Notes: generated by a model from the sequence alone, not told the origin. 64,000 nucleotides of DNA from Apostichopus japonicus (GCF_037975245.1 NC_092568.1:27028501-27092500); one strand, 5' to 3'. Numbered from the stretch's first letter, positions 51,301 through 63,119 are shown. A program made the numbers and translations.

Positions 51301-54300
51301 GCGTTTGACTAGTTTGAGGTTCAAATGGTACAGTTTCAAAAGAAAACATGCTGCTTGAGGTGAGCGTAAAATGGTTAGTTTGGTTTACAATACTTTGAAT
51401 GTAAGTTTCAAAATATTTACAAACTAAGTTGTGGATGCTAATAGTGATCATTCTAAACCTCACGGCACAAGCTTCGAAGACAGAATAGGACCGATATGGC
51501 AGTCCCTCAGCAAATTTTAAGAGCAAAAACCACTAAGAGATTACAAAAGGTTTGTAAAGATTATGCAGAACATGTGCGCTGATGACATCACAATTAACTG
51601 GAGCTACTAACTTACAATGATTTTTATGTCAAAAATGTACAGTAAGTTAACCTATAAAAACGTAAAAAATAAACATAGATCTAGGTAGCAGGAAGCGCAA
51701 GTGACAAATCCTGACACTTATAAAAAAATATACAGAGACAGATTTTTTAAATAAATAACTGAAAGTAGAGAACCACAAACACAGGTTTAATAAGTACAGT
51801 ATGACATATGATATTGAATGAAAGGGGGGAAGGGAGGGAAACACGGCTAAATTTGCACAACTAGTACCTTTATACAAAAACGTCTTTTACAATAGCGGGA
51901 AAACCCGGCCAGAAGATGCCCACAAAACTGGGAGGAAACTGATCATGAGGGTGAGGAGCGGGTCAGACTGGTAGAATCCCGAATCCCCAAATTACAGCAG
52001 GATGGTTATCAACTCCCAAAATACACAAATATCTAGTTAGATAGTTACAATCAGCCAGTTAGATACTTTGGATGGTAGAATGAGGAGGTAAGTAGAATGA
52101 AGGTGACAGGTCAACACAGGGTCACCAGGTCACTCTAGACATAGTGAAGTCAGAGTGTGTAAGTTGTAAGCAGACAGGTAAGTGAAGAAACAAAGTAAAC
52201 TACACAAGATACGGAGATGAATTAACTCTATACCAACAAGCACGGATATTTGGTTTCTTTACACTGATAACTGTTTCCTTGCGGAGATCCGTAACTTATG
52301 TTCCATAATCACGAATATCAAGGGAAGTTTGAAGGGTCTGTCTCGATCATTTTACCGTGTGTCTGTTTTCATATTCACTCATGAATGTTAATTCACACAT
52401 GCACACTAAATGATACAGGACCACTTCTCCTCTTGAGCAATCTAGAGCAAAAATTCAAAGTATGAAGAGAACAACAATTCCTTCATTACATCTGATATAA
52501 ATCCTTTCATTCCATCCCCCCCCCTCCACCTCCCAACCCCATTCTTTGTAAGATAGAAAAGACTTGAAATTTAGGCTGTATAAAATGAGCTCTTTTTAAT
52601 ATTTTACAAGCAAAATGCTTAAATTGGAAGAAAAACTATACCTGACAGAAACTTCATTCTTCTACAGCATTTAGTGTTTTGATGGTTTGGTTGCAATATA
52701 ACTATGATACAAAAGGTGCTATTACTGCTCAGCAAGTGTTTTGATGGTTTGGTTGCAATAGGTGCTGTTCATGCTCAACAAGTGTTTTGATGGTCTGGTT
52801 GCAGCAGGTGCTGTTCATGCTCAGTTAAGTGTTTTGATGGTTTGGTTGCAACAGGTGCCATTAATGCTCAGCAATTGTTTTGATGGTTTGGTTGCAGCAG
52901 GTGCTATTCATGCTCAGCAAGTGTTTTGATGGTTTGGTTGCAACAGGTGCCATTAATGCTCAGCAATTGTTTTGATGGTTTGGTTGCAGCAGGTGCTATT
53001 CATGCTCAGCAAGTGTTTTGATGGTTTGGTTACATGAGGTGTTATCAATGCTCAGCAAGTGTTTTGAGGGTTTGGTTACATGAGGTGTTATCAATGCTCA
53101 GCAAGTGTTTTGAGGGTTTGGTTACATGAGGTGTTATTAATGCTCAGCAAGTGTTTTGATGGTTTGGTTGCAACAGGTGCCATTAATGCTCAGCAATTGT
53201 TTTGATGGTTTTGGTTGCAGCAGGTACTATTAATGCTCAGTTAAGTGTTTTGATGGTTTTGTTACATCAGGTACTATTAATTCTCAGCTGATCAAGTCAT
53301 GTTCCCTTTTTATTCATAAAGTGAAGTGTCAAGCACATGCATGCATAGTATCCAATATTAATTGCTACACATAGTTTATTTGAAATCCCTAAATGCTGTC
53401 TTTGATCATGCAAGGCAGTATTATAGCTGTCAAAATAGACTGCATGTACAGTACACCCTCAATCTCAACAATCTTGCCCTCCACCCAGTTATTCACTTGA
53501 ATTTTGTTTAGGTTTGACCAAGAGTTGAATTTTGTTCAACTTTATCCAATAAATACAATAGCATTCTATATGTAAATGTCTCTGATTGGCTACTTGAAAG
53601 GTCAACAAACTCTCTGATCTACTTGCTTGGGTTCAACGTAGGCAGACTAGTTTAGGGATGGGGGGGGGGGTGGGGGAGGGGAGATGATAACAACAAATGT
53701 GCAGGGATTCCCTGTTATTTTACAGTAATTGCTAAGGCTGTAACCAGGCTAGCTAATCTCACCTCTTGTTGCAATCAGATAGTTATACTTTATAGAGTTC
53801 ATGCATACCATCGTAATATAAATATGACAGAATATATTACTGCATATGAAGCTGGTGGAAAATTGGACCATGATTTACATGAAAAGCAACCCAGCCCTGG
53901 TTTGTCAATTTTTAACCGTCTTGGATTCCATTCCTTTCGACTCAGTGCCACTACAGTGGTGCCATACCAAGCTACATACAGTTAAAATATGTGCAACAGA
54001 GTTACATGTATAAACAACGCTACTGTAAATCGTTTCAGCATGCACTCATAGGCAATAAATTATATGTAATCTACACTATATCATGTCCAGATCCCAGAAT
54101 ATTTCATTACCTGATTAAACTTATCTATTTCATTAATCTGCTTTTGGGAGAGGGAAAATAGTGGTGCAGGGAAGAGGTTGAGGGGGGGGGGGATTGGCGG
54201 AGGAGTTTTGGTTGTTGCAAGAATAAAAAGATCAACTTCAAGTACAATATTTGTTTTTATGAACCTGTACTTTTTTGCCTCATGCCTCCCGCGGTGAAGT

Positions 54301-57300
54301 AGTTAGTTCTTAAATCTGTCAATCAATATCAAACTTTGAGATGTACGATACCTTATTCACGCCTCACTTCGTTTGAGTTTACCTACCATCAGGATGAGAT
54401 GTTTATAAATTAAGAATGAAAAACCATCAACCATCCATCACAAATCTCTCTCTCTCTATCATTTTCCCTCTGCCAGTTTATGTTATAGTCTTCAGGTTTA
54501 ATATATTACAAAGGTTCTACGAGGTGTGAGACTTCTCTAAAATAGTCAATCGAAAAATGTCAAAACGTGTAACGTGGAGTTAATGACTTACATTTGTAGA
54601 CAAAAAGGATAAATTGAAAAGTAATTGCTTTTTGTATCTTTCTTGTCATTACTCTAAAAATGTCAGAAAGTTGTTATAGTATTACTAAAATAAAAGAAAA
54701 TGTCAACGAAAAAAATAGGGTGAAGAAAAGGAGCATGAAGAGTGATATTTGAGAACAGGTCGTCCTATTTTTTTAAATAATCCTGGCAATATTTTGGTTT
54801 TCTACTTGACTTTTGGCACAAATGGGGGCATGCAGTTCACCAGCAAAAATGAAACTATCATAGGAATTGTTCATTGCTGTTTAGTATTTTATTACAAAAG
54901 GGTTGCCTAGTTTACATTCCCAAGGGAGATGATGTTAATGGCATAGTATTATTTCTGACTTAAATTTTACTCGAATTGTACAATTTGAATTTTTACAATA
55001 TTCTTTAATTAATACCACTGAGGTATATATTGGCATTTGGTTACTAGCTTTCGTGTATCAACTTTACCCAAACTAACCAAGTATTGTCCACAAATATGGA
55101 TTCAATTGATCAAACTAAGTATAAACATCATAGCTTATTTTCTCATTAAATTTAAACTGCCAGTTTTCGTAACATTATTAGTAAAATAATATCAAATGAA
55201 GATACCACTGGACCAATATGTCACTGATACCACAATCTGTCCTCCAGATGTGTAGCAAGTGGTATAACAGATAAATAGTAAATAAATAAAGATCAACACA
55301 CCAGAAAAACTCCACTCACGACCAGTTTCTGTCTTTTCATGTGGATTCATCCGCGGCAGGTAGGAATCGAACCCCAGATCTTGTGTCACAGAACAAAGTC
55401 TGTACCACTCGCCCACAGTGATTCTACTGGTGTGTGAATGCGTATAAACTGGCATTGTATCACTGTCAATGAGCGTGTATTATAGGGCTGTGAGTTTTCG
55501 TTTAAAGACCTAAACGTTTAAACGGCCGATTTTTCGTTCGTTTAAACGTTTAAACGTTCGCGAATATCGCGAGAAAACGCCGAGTATAAAGGCGTGGGGT
55601 CCAGGGGACCGCCCTAGGGCCCTGGTGGGGCGAAGACCCCGGAAAAGGAAAAGAAATTTTTTGCGTGTCTGGCGATAAAAAAATTCGCCGTTGAGGATGC
55701 AAAATACTGACAACTTTTTGAATTTAAATTGTCACGAAGCAGATGAAAAATTTTAAATGACAAGTTAGAGTAGCTGTATTTTGTTAAAAAATGAAAAGAG
55801 ATTTAATCTGTTTTACAATCTTTAAAAAGTTTAACTTACAGAACCTCCGATATTATGAAACAAAAAACGTTTGGCAAAGCCCCGTTCCTAGAATGCCTAA
55901 CAATGAATAGCGCGCACTAAACGTACATCAGATTACAACTGCAGTACGGTTTAACCTAACTTAAATACTACGGTAGGATACTTTATATGTGCTCAGAATT
56001 TTCCCATATATCTTGCCAAACAACTGCGCGCTCATCCCGTCTAACACCTGTTTGTTAACATTTTTGGCACGTTTCCAAGAAACGTTTCATAGAGTATTCC
56101 CCATGATACATGAGGCACAGTTGATACACGCAGCCAAGATATCAAGCTATGGTCATCTTTATGAAAGTAAACCTTGTAATAAAATATGTTTTAGGCCACA
56201 CGGCATGATTAACTAATGCTTAACATTATTTCCATGTTCTTGTAGAAAACGTCAAGTTCGCAAAATACAATTGGTTGTGTTTTTGTAGTTACGTGAGATC
56301 CGTAACAGACGAGGTGGTTAGGCTATTTGCTATACACTTAACTGTGGTAGGATATTATTTTTTCGTATTTTTGAAAATTCTAGAAAATACTTTCTCCCCC
56401 CCCCCCCGCTTAACACTAGATGTGGTATTACGGTTTATTCATAAATGGGTGTACTAGAGCCTTGTATACATGACATTAGTAGTATTTAGCACGATTTGCC
56501 AGTTTCGCGTGAATTTTTCGAAAGTGTTTTGCTGGATCTTTCGTAAAATTTGAAAGGTGTACCAACTTACTTTCGTACACAATTGGTAATTTTTCTACTG
56601 ATTTTCAGAGTTTTTTTACGATCTCCAATCGATACATTTCCTTTGATCATGTATTTGAACAACTATTACAAAGTCGAGTATTCGACCCGGTATTGTCTGG
56701 TCGGAGAGTTCAAAGTGATGGACAGGGATTGTAATCATTTCGATTGAACATGCATTGACTGGATTATCTGCGCCGCCGCTGTCGGCTCGATATAAAGTAC
56801 ACTTGTGCCGCGAATCAGGAAGTTTTCACAAAAGGATAACAGCGTTCAAGTTTAAGCCATTCATATCGGGGGGGGGGACAAAAGTAGGATTACGTTCGCG
56901 GTTTATGATTCAACTGATCGTAAGTTGTTTTGTTATTTCGCGTAGTAGACAAAATAAACACGGGAATTGATACGCGATTTTTGCCAATAATTTAATTTTC
57001 AGTTGATATCATAGTTTCGTTTAAAAGTTCATAAGGTTTTATTAAACGTTTAAACGATGTTTCGTTCGTTTACACGTTTAAACGTGTAAACGGCACAGCA
57101 CTAGTGTATTACCCAAGTGTTATGATTGTACAGAGTGCACCCCTGGTGCTTGAATCTGACAATTTGCAAAGAAAAATTCTTCAATATTGAACATTTCAAA
57201 AGTTTGTACGTTCACTGGTCACCGGCGGTGGTTTTTATATGACCCTAAACAGGTTATCACATTTCTAGAATTACCAGCCAACCACCAGGCTCCAATATAT

Positions 57301-60300
57301 GTAATGACGAATTCAAGTTTTAGTTACGTTACTGAGCTCACATAAAATCAGACACAATACTGTACCGACAAATTTTCATGTTTATTTTCAGTTTCATTTC
57401 AACAGTTAAGAAAACGATTTGCATCGCTCTGGGATTGGGCATTCCACTCAAACTCTTCTTGCATTAAGGACTCCTGTGACAACTTTGGCAATGTAAACTC
57501 CGAAATGTGTTAATTTTGAAATTGACAGTGAAGATTAACTGTTCATGACAACCTGATGTAGTTGTTCGCTGATGTTTCTTGACAGATAAAACAAAGAAGT
57601 CACTTACTGAGTAAGACCAGAGGCCTGCCAGCCAAGTTGCACGCCTCCAGATGTAGCGCGAGCAGACAAGTATCGGCACGTATCGCTCGACATAAAATTG
57701 GAACGCTGTGTTCTGACCAAGATGTTCGAGATATATCTAAACTCTGAAGGCATGAACTCTGTGGGGAAGAGGAGAGGCACAATGTAACAATTATGAATTT
57801 GTTGTTTAATCTAGACCACACGATATCAAGATACATTGGTAATATCGGTAAGGGAGAGATGAAATGGTTATGTGAAGGTAGAGCTGGGATGGCAAGGAGA
57901 CCATAAAAACCAATCAATCTTGGAAGAGAGAGTGATTGCTGTATTAAGTGAGGGGATGATCACCAGTGAAGCCAGCAGGCTTAGTGACTACTTGCCTTAT
58001 GCTGTAAGTTTAGGAATCGCCTTGATTGATAGAGCAACTGAGAAAAATGTGTCCTAAAGTCAAAGTACTGTACCAGAATATCAGCAAAGAGTTCCAGATA
58101 ACTTGACCATTGCAAAGGGTACTACTCTTCTGAAAATTTGATGATCGATAACAGTTATTAGAGTATGTGAAAAACCCTCTCAGCCACTTAAAAGAGGGAA
58201 GGTCAAATCCTGTGACAGTAGTAACATAGAAGAGCCATTCATCAAAGAAATGGTTTGAGTTTTAGGGATTTACATATGTTTTCAGCACTTTAACCTCTAT
58301 TGACCTTCGACCTCCACAGAAAATATTAAGTTTCTGCTCAATAAGGGGCATCAAAATACTACTAATCATGAAGTTCATCCACCATATTGCTTTTGAGTTA
58401 TAGAGTTTATTAGAAGGTTATCAGACTTTGACCTCTGTCGACCACAAATGACCTTTGATCTCCACAGTAAAAAATAAGGTTCTTCTATTCAATAAGGTGC
58501 GTCCTTGTAGTACATATGGACTTCATCCAACCTCTACATTGTGAGTTTAACATGCTCACAAGATTTTCGGACTTTGACCTCTGATGACCACAAATGACCT
58601 TCCACCTCAATAGAAAAATATGAGTTTCTTCTAGTCAATATGGATGCATCAATATACCAAATATACAGTTCATTCACGTTATGGTTGTGAGTCATCCTCT
58701 TTACAAGTTTTTTAGACTTAAACCTCAAATGACCTTTGAACTGGGCAGGAAACAATATGGTTCTTCTACGCTATAATGTGCATCCACAGACCAGATATGA
58801 AGTTAACTCACTAATTACTATTGAGTAATGGTGTTTACAAGCCAAGGTGTCACATACTGTACACACACGCCATCACCATCTCATAGATTCCTTTCGCCGC
58901 CCGCAAGGAATAAAAATGCTGCATTAATAGGACAAAATCATGATTTTCAGGACCCATGATACTTTAAGATGGATCCCAAATAGCCGCAAATTTGTTCTTC
59001 CCTTTCAAGCTTTCCGTCCTGATACTACTGCCAGCAACTTGAACGGGTCCGCAAGGTGGTGAGGTGGGAGGGGGGGTGGTGTGATACTGTACAATGTTAC
59101 CAATGTGGAGTTGGGGGCACAGCAGGCAGTGTGAGACAATGTTACCAATGGTAACCCGAGGAGCGAATGGACGGGAGAACGGTAAGGAAAGAATCAAGTC
59201 AATTTTAAGTGAATATAGGTATTGTACAGACAATCAGTTCTTCTTTCCCTTTCAAGTATTTCCATCCTGATATCATCTGTTAAAATTCCAGAGATCCTGC
59301 TAAAGTTCTTAAATCTCCAGATTTCTTTGCCAGAAAACTATATACAACTGAAATCCAATCATGGCTTCAATTCTGAGAGATACAAATGAAAATAAATCAA
59401 AATTCCGCTTCCGTTCCTCCTGCTATCGTTTTTGTTTCTTTCTTTTCCTCCCCTCCATGGTAGGAAATACACAAGCTCATCTTACATCTAAAGTGGTAAG
59501 GGAACTGTCTTTGTAATCTAAGCGAGTCTACTCATCTTACAGCCGTTACCTTTCGTATCATCTTCGAGGCAGCCTGCCAGCCTCTCATCCCGATCCCTTT
59601 CACGGAAGACATACTGATTTTCACCGCAGTTTCATAAAACTCGATCATTTCGAACAATGCTACAGCAGCCTGTGGAAATCACGTGAAAGAAAGATAATTG
59701 CTGAGGGAAAAACTGGAAAGACGCATTAACAGCATACGTGTGTGTTTGTAGTGTTTGACTATCCAACCTGTGTCTTAATGTACAGTAAGATGCATTGTAA
59801 CTTATCTTTTCCATTTCCAATATATAAATGTTATCCCAAGAGAGTTGAAAATAATTTCTAATTTGTTTTGGTTCATTTCAAAAATGTATAAACAATATTT
59901 GGGTTGATAAAATATATTTGATCAATTCTCATCTTACTTCTCTCTGAATCTTGGTGAAACTATGTAGGAATAAAATTTAAGACACTATAATCTATTTATT
60001 AAAAAACGAAAAAGGAAGGGTAGAACATTCCAAAGATGCAACTCCATGAGTTAAATCTGATGATTGGTATATCCCGAATCTTACTGTCCGCATTCTACCA
60101 ATAACCACCGGTCAGCGATCAATGGCTTCATTAATCCTAAATCATTCATATCTGAATGAAACTTGCAGGTTTATGATTTCTTAAAGAAACTAGAACGATG
60201 CAGCAGTCAAAACAAGTCAAAAGATGTGGATCTATACCTCATCCTCCATATTACAGCCCTCGATATCCAGGGAAGAAAATTGTACTCTTCGAAATATCTC

Positions 60301-60338
60301 CTCTAGCGATTCCGCTGTCTTTGAATCTATCCTTTCAC
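36291..60338 (-). CDS. PPP1R37: PPP1R37-like leucine-rich-repeat protein phosphatase 1 regulator, nine internal exons
   Basis: Exons in reading order: 60338-60238, 59669-59550, 57758-57608, 43010-42865, 42381-42259, 41547-41406, 38594-38428, 37770-36786, 36385-36291. All borders are GT-AG and the phases agree throughout. Diagnostic stretches are SKTAESLEEIFRRVQF (exon a), ALFEMIEFYETAVKIS then GWQAASKMIRK (b), LLALHLEACNLAGRPL (c), IRELFLADNRL and LLDLRNNNMQ (d), LNTLVLWNNHVTHVG (e), TLETLNIGQNNLGIDG (f) and LIRLDLRENEIRTGGLMALS (g). These are ribonuclease-inhibitor-type LRRs in the order found in PPP1R37. The 328-codon exon 37770-36786 is a Ser/Thr/Asp/Pro-rich, probably disordered tail. The family binds PP1 catalytic subunit; I cannot point to a convincing RVxF docking motif in these exons. 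The first exons lie beyond 64000 and the last exon is not identified. Function is inferred from orthology. Confidence 0.9.
36786..37770 (-). CDS. PPP1R37: PPP1R37 long low-complexity exon
   Basis: It starts after an acceptor with LNGHAELQQQFLEDIDRSLY, in phase with the end of the last LRR exon (38428). The 328-residue product is rich in Ser, Thr, Pro, Asp and Glu. Near its end it carries RINENIKLLAVTNHVLDGR, the most conserved-looking part. The frame is far richer in GC and CpG than its surroundings. Confidence 0.88.
38595..41405 (-). other. PPP1R37 intron between LRR exons
   Basis: It holds a short tandem duplication (about 60 bp, words GGGGAAAAAATATATCGG and TTTATGAAAGGGGAAAAG) at 38645-38750 and a G-tract near 40167-40184. 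Nothing coding is recognised. Confidence 0.6.
43011..47982 (-). other. Right-hand part of the PPP1R37 14.6-kb intron, 3' side
   Basis: AT-rich unique-looking sequence with poly-A/poly-T runs and a G/A-rich tract near 43370. No exon or repeat family is recognised. Confidence 0.5.
47983..49870 (+). pseudogene. Decayed LINE reverse transcriptase, Tx1/L1-like
   Basis: Translated fragments in several frames appear in reverse-transcriptase order. DFKIALDTNEWRFL (47983) is motif A with a changed D-x-x-x-A-F-D core. FKRGVGHCCPLKPLFI (about 48142) is motif B' with changes. SGLTINTSKSDLFPLG follows (about 48380), then IHFLGIF, then KPDKVKRPVLINDINTTGLK (48732). After these come WKTFLDFNLAKYGKDVLFHC, VNEVKIRYFQFRFLTRILPT (about 49471), and LIWNCTFTSTFILDVE near 49618, the zinc-binding-like C-terminal region. 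Stops and frameshifts break it throughout, and the FADD-type motif was not found. It is 5'-truncated after a T/C-rich tract at 47961-47981 and lies antisense in a PPP1R37 intron. Confidence 0.8.
49871..52671 (-). other. PPP1R37 intron segment with a CpG-dense patch
   Basis: No exon is recognised. The 51168-51310 stretch is markedly richer in CpG than its surroundings, and a poly-C run lies at about 50602-50614. Confidence 0.5.
52672..53288. repeat. ~46-bp minisatellite in a PPP1R37 intron
   Basis: About 12 units of AGTGTTTTGATGGTTTGGTT followed by GCAACAGGTGCCATTAATGC and TCAGCA. Subtypes alternate (GCAGCAGGTGCTATTCATGC versus ACATGAGGTGTTATCAATGC), suggesting local unit conversion or duplication of pairs. 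Confidence 0.92.
53289..55190 (-). other. PPP1R37 intron segment, no feature recognised
   Basis: Unique-looking AT-rich DNA with G-tracts near 53660 and 54181 and a TCTCTCTC run near 54446. Confidence 0.5.
55195..55430 (-). mobile_element. tRNA-derived SINE-like element
   Basis: On the minus strand, an A-box-like TGGGCGAGTGGTACAGA (55415-55399) is followed at tRNA spacing by a perfect B-box GGTTCGATTCC (55373-55363). A non-tRNA body then runs down to about 55195. It differs from the SINE at 22735-22953, so it is a different family or a different tRNA ancestor. It ends about 50 bases before hAT copy 2. Confidence 0.62.
55475..55482. repeat. Target-site duplication, left side of hAT copy 2
   Basis: GTGTATTA, identical to 57104-57111 and different from the duplication of copy 1, which proves an independent insertion. 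Confidence 0.92.
55483..57103. mobile_element. Non-autonomous hAT-type DNA transposon, copy 2
   Basis: This 1621-bp element has the same TAGGGCTGTG and CACAGCACTA ends as the copy at 3707-5351 and is collinear with it over its whole length. It has scattered substitutions and small indels, including loss of the GCACGCTTAGCGTGC hairpin and a longer poly-C run near 56396-56407. It is flanked by GTGTATTA on both sides (55475-55482 and 57104-57111). Subterminal CGTTTAAACG palindromes are retained. No transposase frame is seen. It lies in the large PPP1R37 intron. Confidence 0.93.
57104..57111. repeat. Target-site duplication, right side of hAT copy 2
   Basis: GTGTATTA directly after CACAGCACTA, identical to 55475-55482. 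Confidence 0.92.
57925..58918. repeat. Dispersed modular repeat with TGACCTTTGACCT-like motifs, copy A
   Basis: The head module (TGATTGATAGAGCAACTGAG near 58022, then GGTCAAATCCTGTGACAGTA near 58201) matches 61253 and 61427 of copy B. The body is about four units of about 140 bp, each with a TGACCTTYGAYCT-type motif (58301, 58449, 58595, 58730). The tail CATAGATTCCTTTCGCC, a small hairpin and GGAATAAAAA match the tails of copies B and C. It lies in the PPP1R37 intron between 57758 and 59550. Confidence 0.8.
58919..59549 (-). other. PPP1R37 intron remainder, no gene seen
   Basis: Unique-looking sequence. AATGTTACCAATG-type words repeat near 59093 and 59137. Confidence 0.5.
60238..60338 (-). 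CDS. PPP1R37: PPP1R37 exon, first one in the window
   Basis: It enters in phase 1 and encodes ERIDSKTAESLEEIFRRVQF followed by SSLDIEGCNMEDE, then joins in phase 0 to AAVALFEMIEFYE at 59669. The donor is GTATAG. It was found only by matching the family between splice sites. Confidence 0.82.
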
Positions 60339-61149
60339 CTTTTAGAGAAAACACAGAGAAAAAGGGAAAAATACTATTATTCCCTACTACTGTACATGCA
60401 AGATATGATCACTGTGGCTGTGGAAAAGCTCACCACAGTATTCATTAGAATTGGCAACATAATCAGGCACGTGGCCAGGATTTCTAGGCACATGCCTCCA
60501 TTCTTGTCAATTATGGCAGTCCCAAAATGGATGGGGTCTGGGAAGGAGGGTGGGGGTAGGGAGGGAGGGGGTTTGGAGGCATGCTCACCAGAATAAATTG
60601 TGATATTAGGAACAATTTTATGCATCTAAAGATAAATTCTCACCGCTTGGTCATCATGGCTTCAAAATATTTCCACGTTAGCTTTCTTTGAAGATTGCTT
60701 CCCAACATGATAGCAGGCTAAGTGCATGGATATGCACGCCTCCATGCATGCATGCTACCATAACAATTAGAAAGACTGTACAAGTTTGCAAGATTATGGA
60801 TGTTTTAGTTACGTGTTGAAGGTCATCGATATATTGACGGCAAAGTTTAGCTAGAAATTTCAAAAGTACATTCCCGGAGGTTTTGATTCTTCTTTCCTTT
60901 ATTACAGACATTCAGGAAGTGTTAAAATAGACCATTAACCATCTCAGTGCGGAAAGCTACATTTGTAACGGCAGTAAAATGTTTGTAGGAATTTGATAAT
61001 GGGTGACCATTATCTGGATTTCTGGCATATTTTGGGAGTAATACTAGTGACCTCTGAAAGATCTTATCACCAATGGCATGAACACACAATCTCCTTCGGC
61101 CATTCTAACAGCAGAACTGACTATCGTTGTATGTCAATGGATACGGCAA

Positions 61150-62441
61150 CTAACTGTTACTGTTAGGTTTCCCAACGATACTGTAACCAGAAATTAGCCA
61201 GCAGGTAGGGATTCCTTGCCTTATACCTTTGTACTGTACATGGAATCACCTGATTGATAGAACAACTGAAGAAAATGTGTCCTGAAGTAAAAGTACCAGA
61301 ACATCATACCAGATATTACTTGGTCATTAACTTAGGTATTACCCTTCTGAATGTTGATGACCAATGATAACAGTCATTAGTAAAAGTGGAGATCCTGTTA
61401 GTCATTTCAAGAGGAAAGGTCAAATCCTATGATAGTTATAGTGACACAGAAATGCCATTCTTCATAGAAGTAATTGCACGCTTATAAGGTTCGCATACTT
61501 TGACCAAGTGCTGTTGAATTCAAATGACCTTCCACACATATTTGGGCACATATTTTGGTCAATATGTCACTAAATGTACTTGTTGTAATACCAAGCACTA
61601 AATAAGGGCAACTGTAACAGGTTAAGGCCAATGGTTTTGTGTACAATTAGAGTCTCAGTACTGCTTGCCAAATTTGAACTTCGACCTTTCCAGCTTACTG
61701 CACTGAAAGTTCAGTCAAAATGACATCGTTCTATGCAATTTTCAAATTCATTATTTTTATTGAGTTATCTGTCCTTAAATTTTTTAGCTGAATAAAATTC
61801 AAGTTTTGACACCTGGTGACCTTAAATGAACTCTGACCTACATCAAATTGTGTACTAACTATACAATACACAAGGCTATCATATTATGCATATATAAGCT
61901 CATTTCTTGATCTGGTTCTGGAGATATAGTGCTTTTGATAATATCACATTTTGCCCTCTGCTGACCCCAAATGACATTTGACCGCCAACAAAAAGAATAG
62001 GTTTCACTGAACTAATTACAGGAAATCCACAAGCCAAATATAAGAACTGCACAGGCAACCTTTCTTGAGATATCATGTTTACAACTTTTCACACTTTTTC
62101 CTCTGTTTCACAAATGACCTTTGAAATTCATGGAAAACACTACAGATCATTTACTGACCAAAGGCAAGCTACACACCACGTTTGAACTTCCGGCAACTTT
62201 TACTTCTTGAGATATTGTGTGAACAATGTTTTCAGACATTGACTTGTGCTGACCTCAAATGACCTTTGACCCATACCAACAACAACCCCAAACCAGTTCT
62301 ACCAAGAGGGAACCTTCAAACCAAATATGAATGTACCCCAGATATACTTCTGAAGTAAAGAGCATTTACGAGCAAGTGTCACATACACACACACCATAAC
62401 CATAGCATAGATTCCTTCTGCCTATATAGCAACGAATCAAA
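61150..62441. repeat. Dispersed modular repeat, copy B
   Basis: It has the same head as copy A. The body units are more diverged, with motifs at 61525 (TGACCTTCCACAC), 61972 (TGACATTTGACCG), 62115 (TGACCTTTGAAAT) and 62260 (TGACCTTTGACCC). It ends with CATAGCATAGATTCCTTCTG and an A-rich end. No protein-coding frame was found inside. Confidence 0.78.
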
Positions 62442-62699
62442 ACCCAGCATAGATTATAACCTACTGTATGCTGACTACAGTATACTGTACTAGTCTAACA
62501 AGGCTTGCACATCAAATATAAGTTAATTCTTGTTTAAAAGGGTCTTATCACTATGCATCATATACTCCAAAATGCATTGATGCATAGTGTACAGCAAGGA
62601 TGGCTGCATTACAACACAAAGGAATGCTAAATGTTAGGCAGAAAGTCAAGGGTTTGGGGACTATTTGCCATGTTGAAAGATGTTAATTAATGCAGCATT

Positions 62700-63119
62700 T
62701 CAAGATTTCCAACTTATGACCACGGGAGACATTCCGTGATCATCAAGGAACTTGCATCCATGAGTACCTCAAATGACCTTTGACCTCAAAAAAACAAAAA
62801 AACAGGCTTTTTATCAAATTTATCTGCATCCACATATTTAGGATTAATTAATGAAGTTGATCAAAAATTTACTATTCAACTTATTGTGCTAAAATTGTCA
62901 ATTTTTGACCTCTGGTGACCTCAACTGCCCTTTAACCTGCAGAAAAGCACAGTAATTCTGGACTGGATCTACACACAACGTATGAAATTCAACTGCGGTG
63001 TACGTTTTGAGTTATGTTTACAATCCAATTTACTGTACAACATACACACATACAGTAGGCATATACACTTCATTGCCATGTACATCATAGATTCCTTGGC
63101 CTTTGGCAAGCAATAAAAG
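62700..63119. repeat. Dispersed modular repeat, copy C (body and tail only)
   Basis: It contains a perfect TGACCTTTGACCT at 62774-62786 and a second, weaker unit near 62905-62940 (GACCTCTGGTGACCTCAACT). The shared tail is CATAGATTCCTTGGCCTTTG with a GGCAAGCAATAAAA end. The head module is not seen. Confidence 0.72.

Noticed and set aside
60678-60911. Minus frame LLKFLAKLCRQYIDDLQ as an upstream PPP1R37 exon
   Set aside because: Only superficial similarity to the N-terminal region, and the splice borders do not fit.
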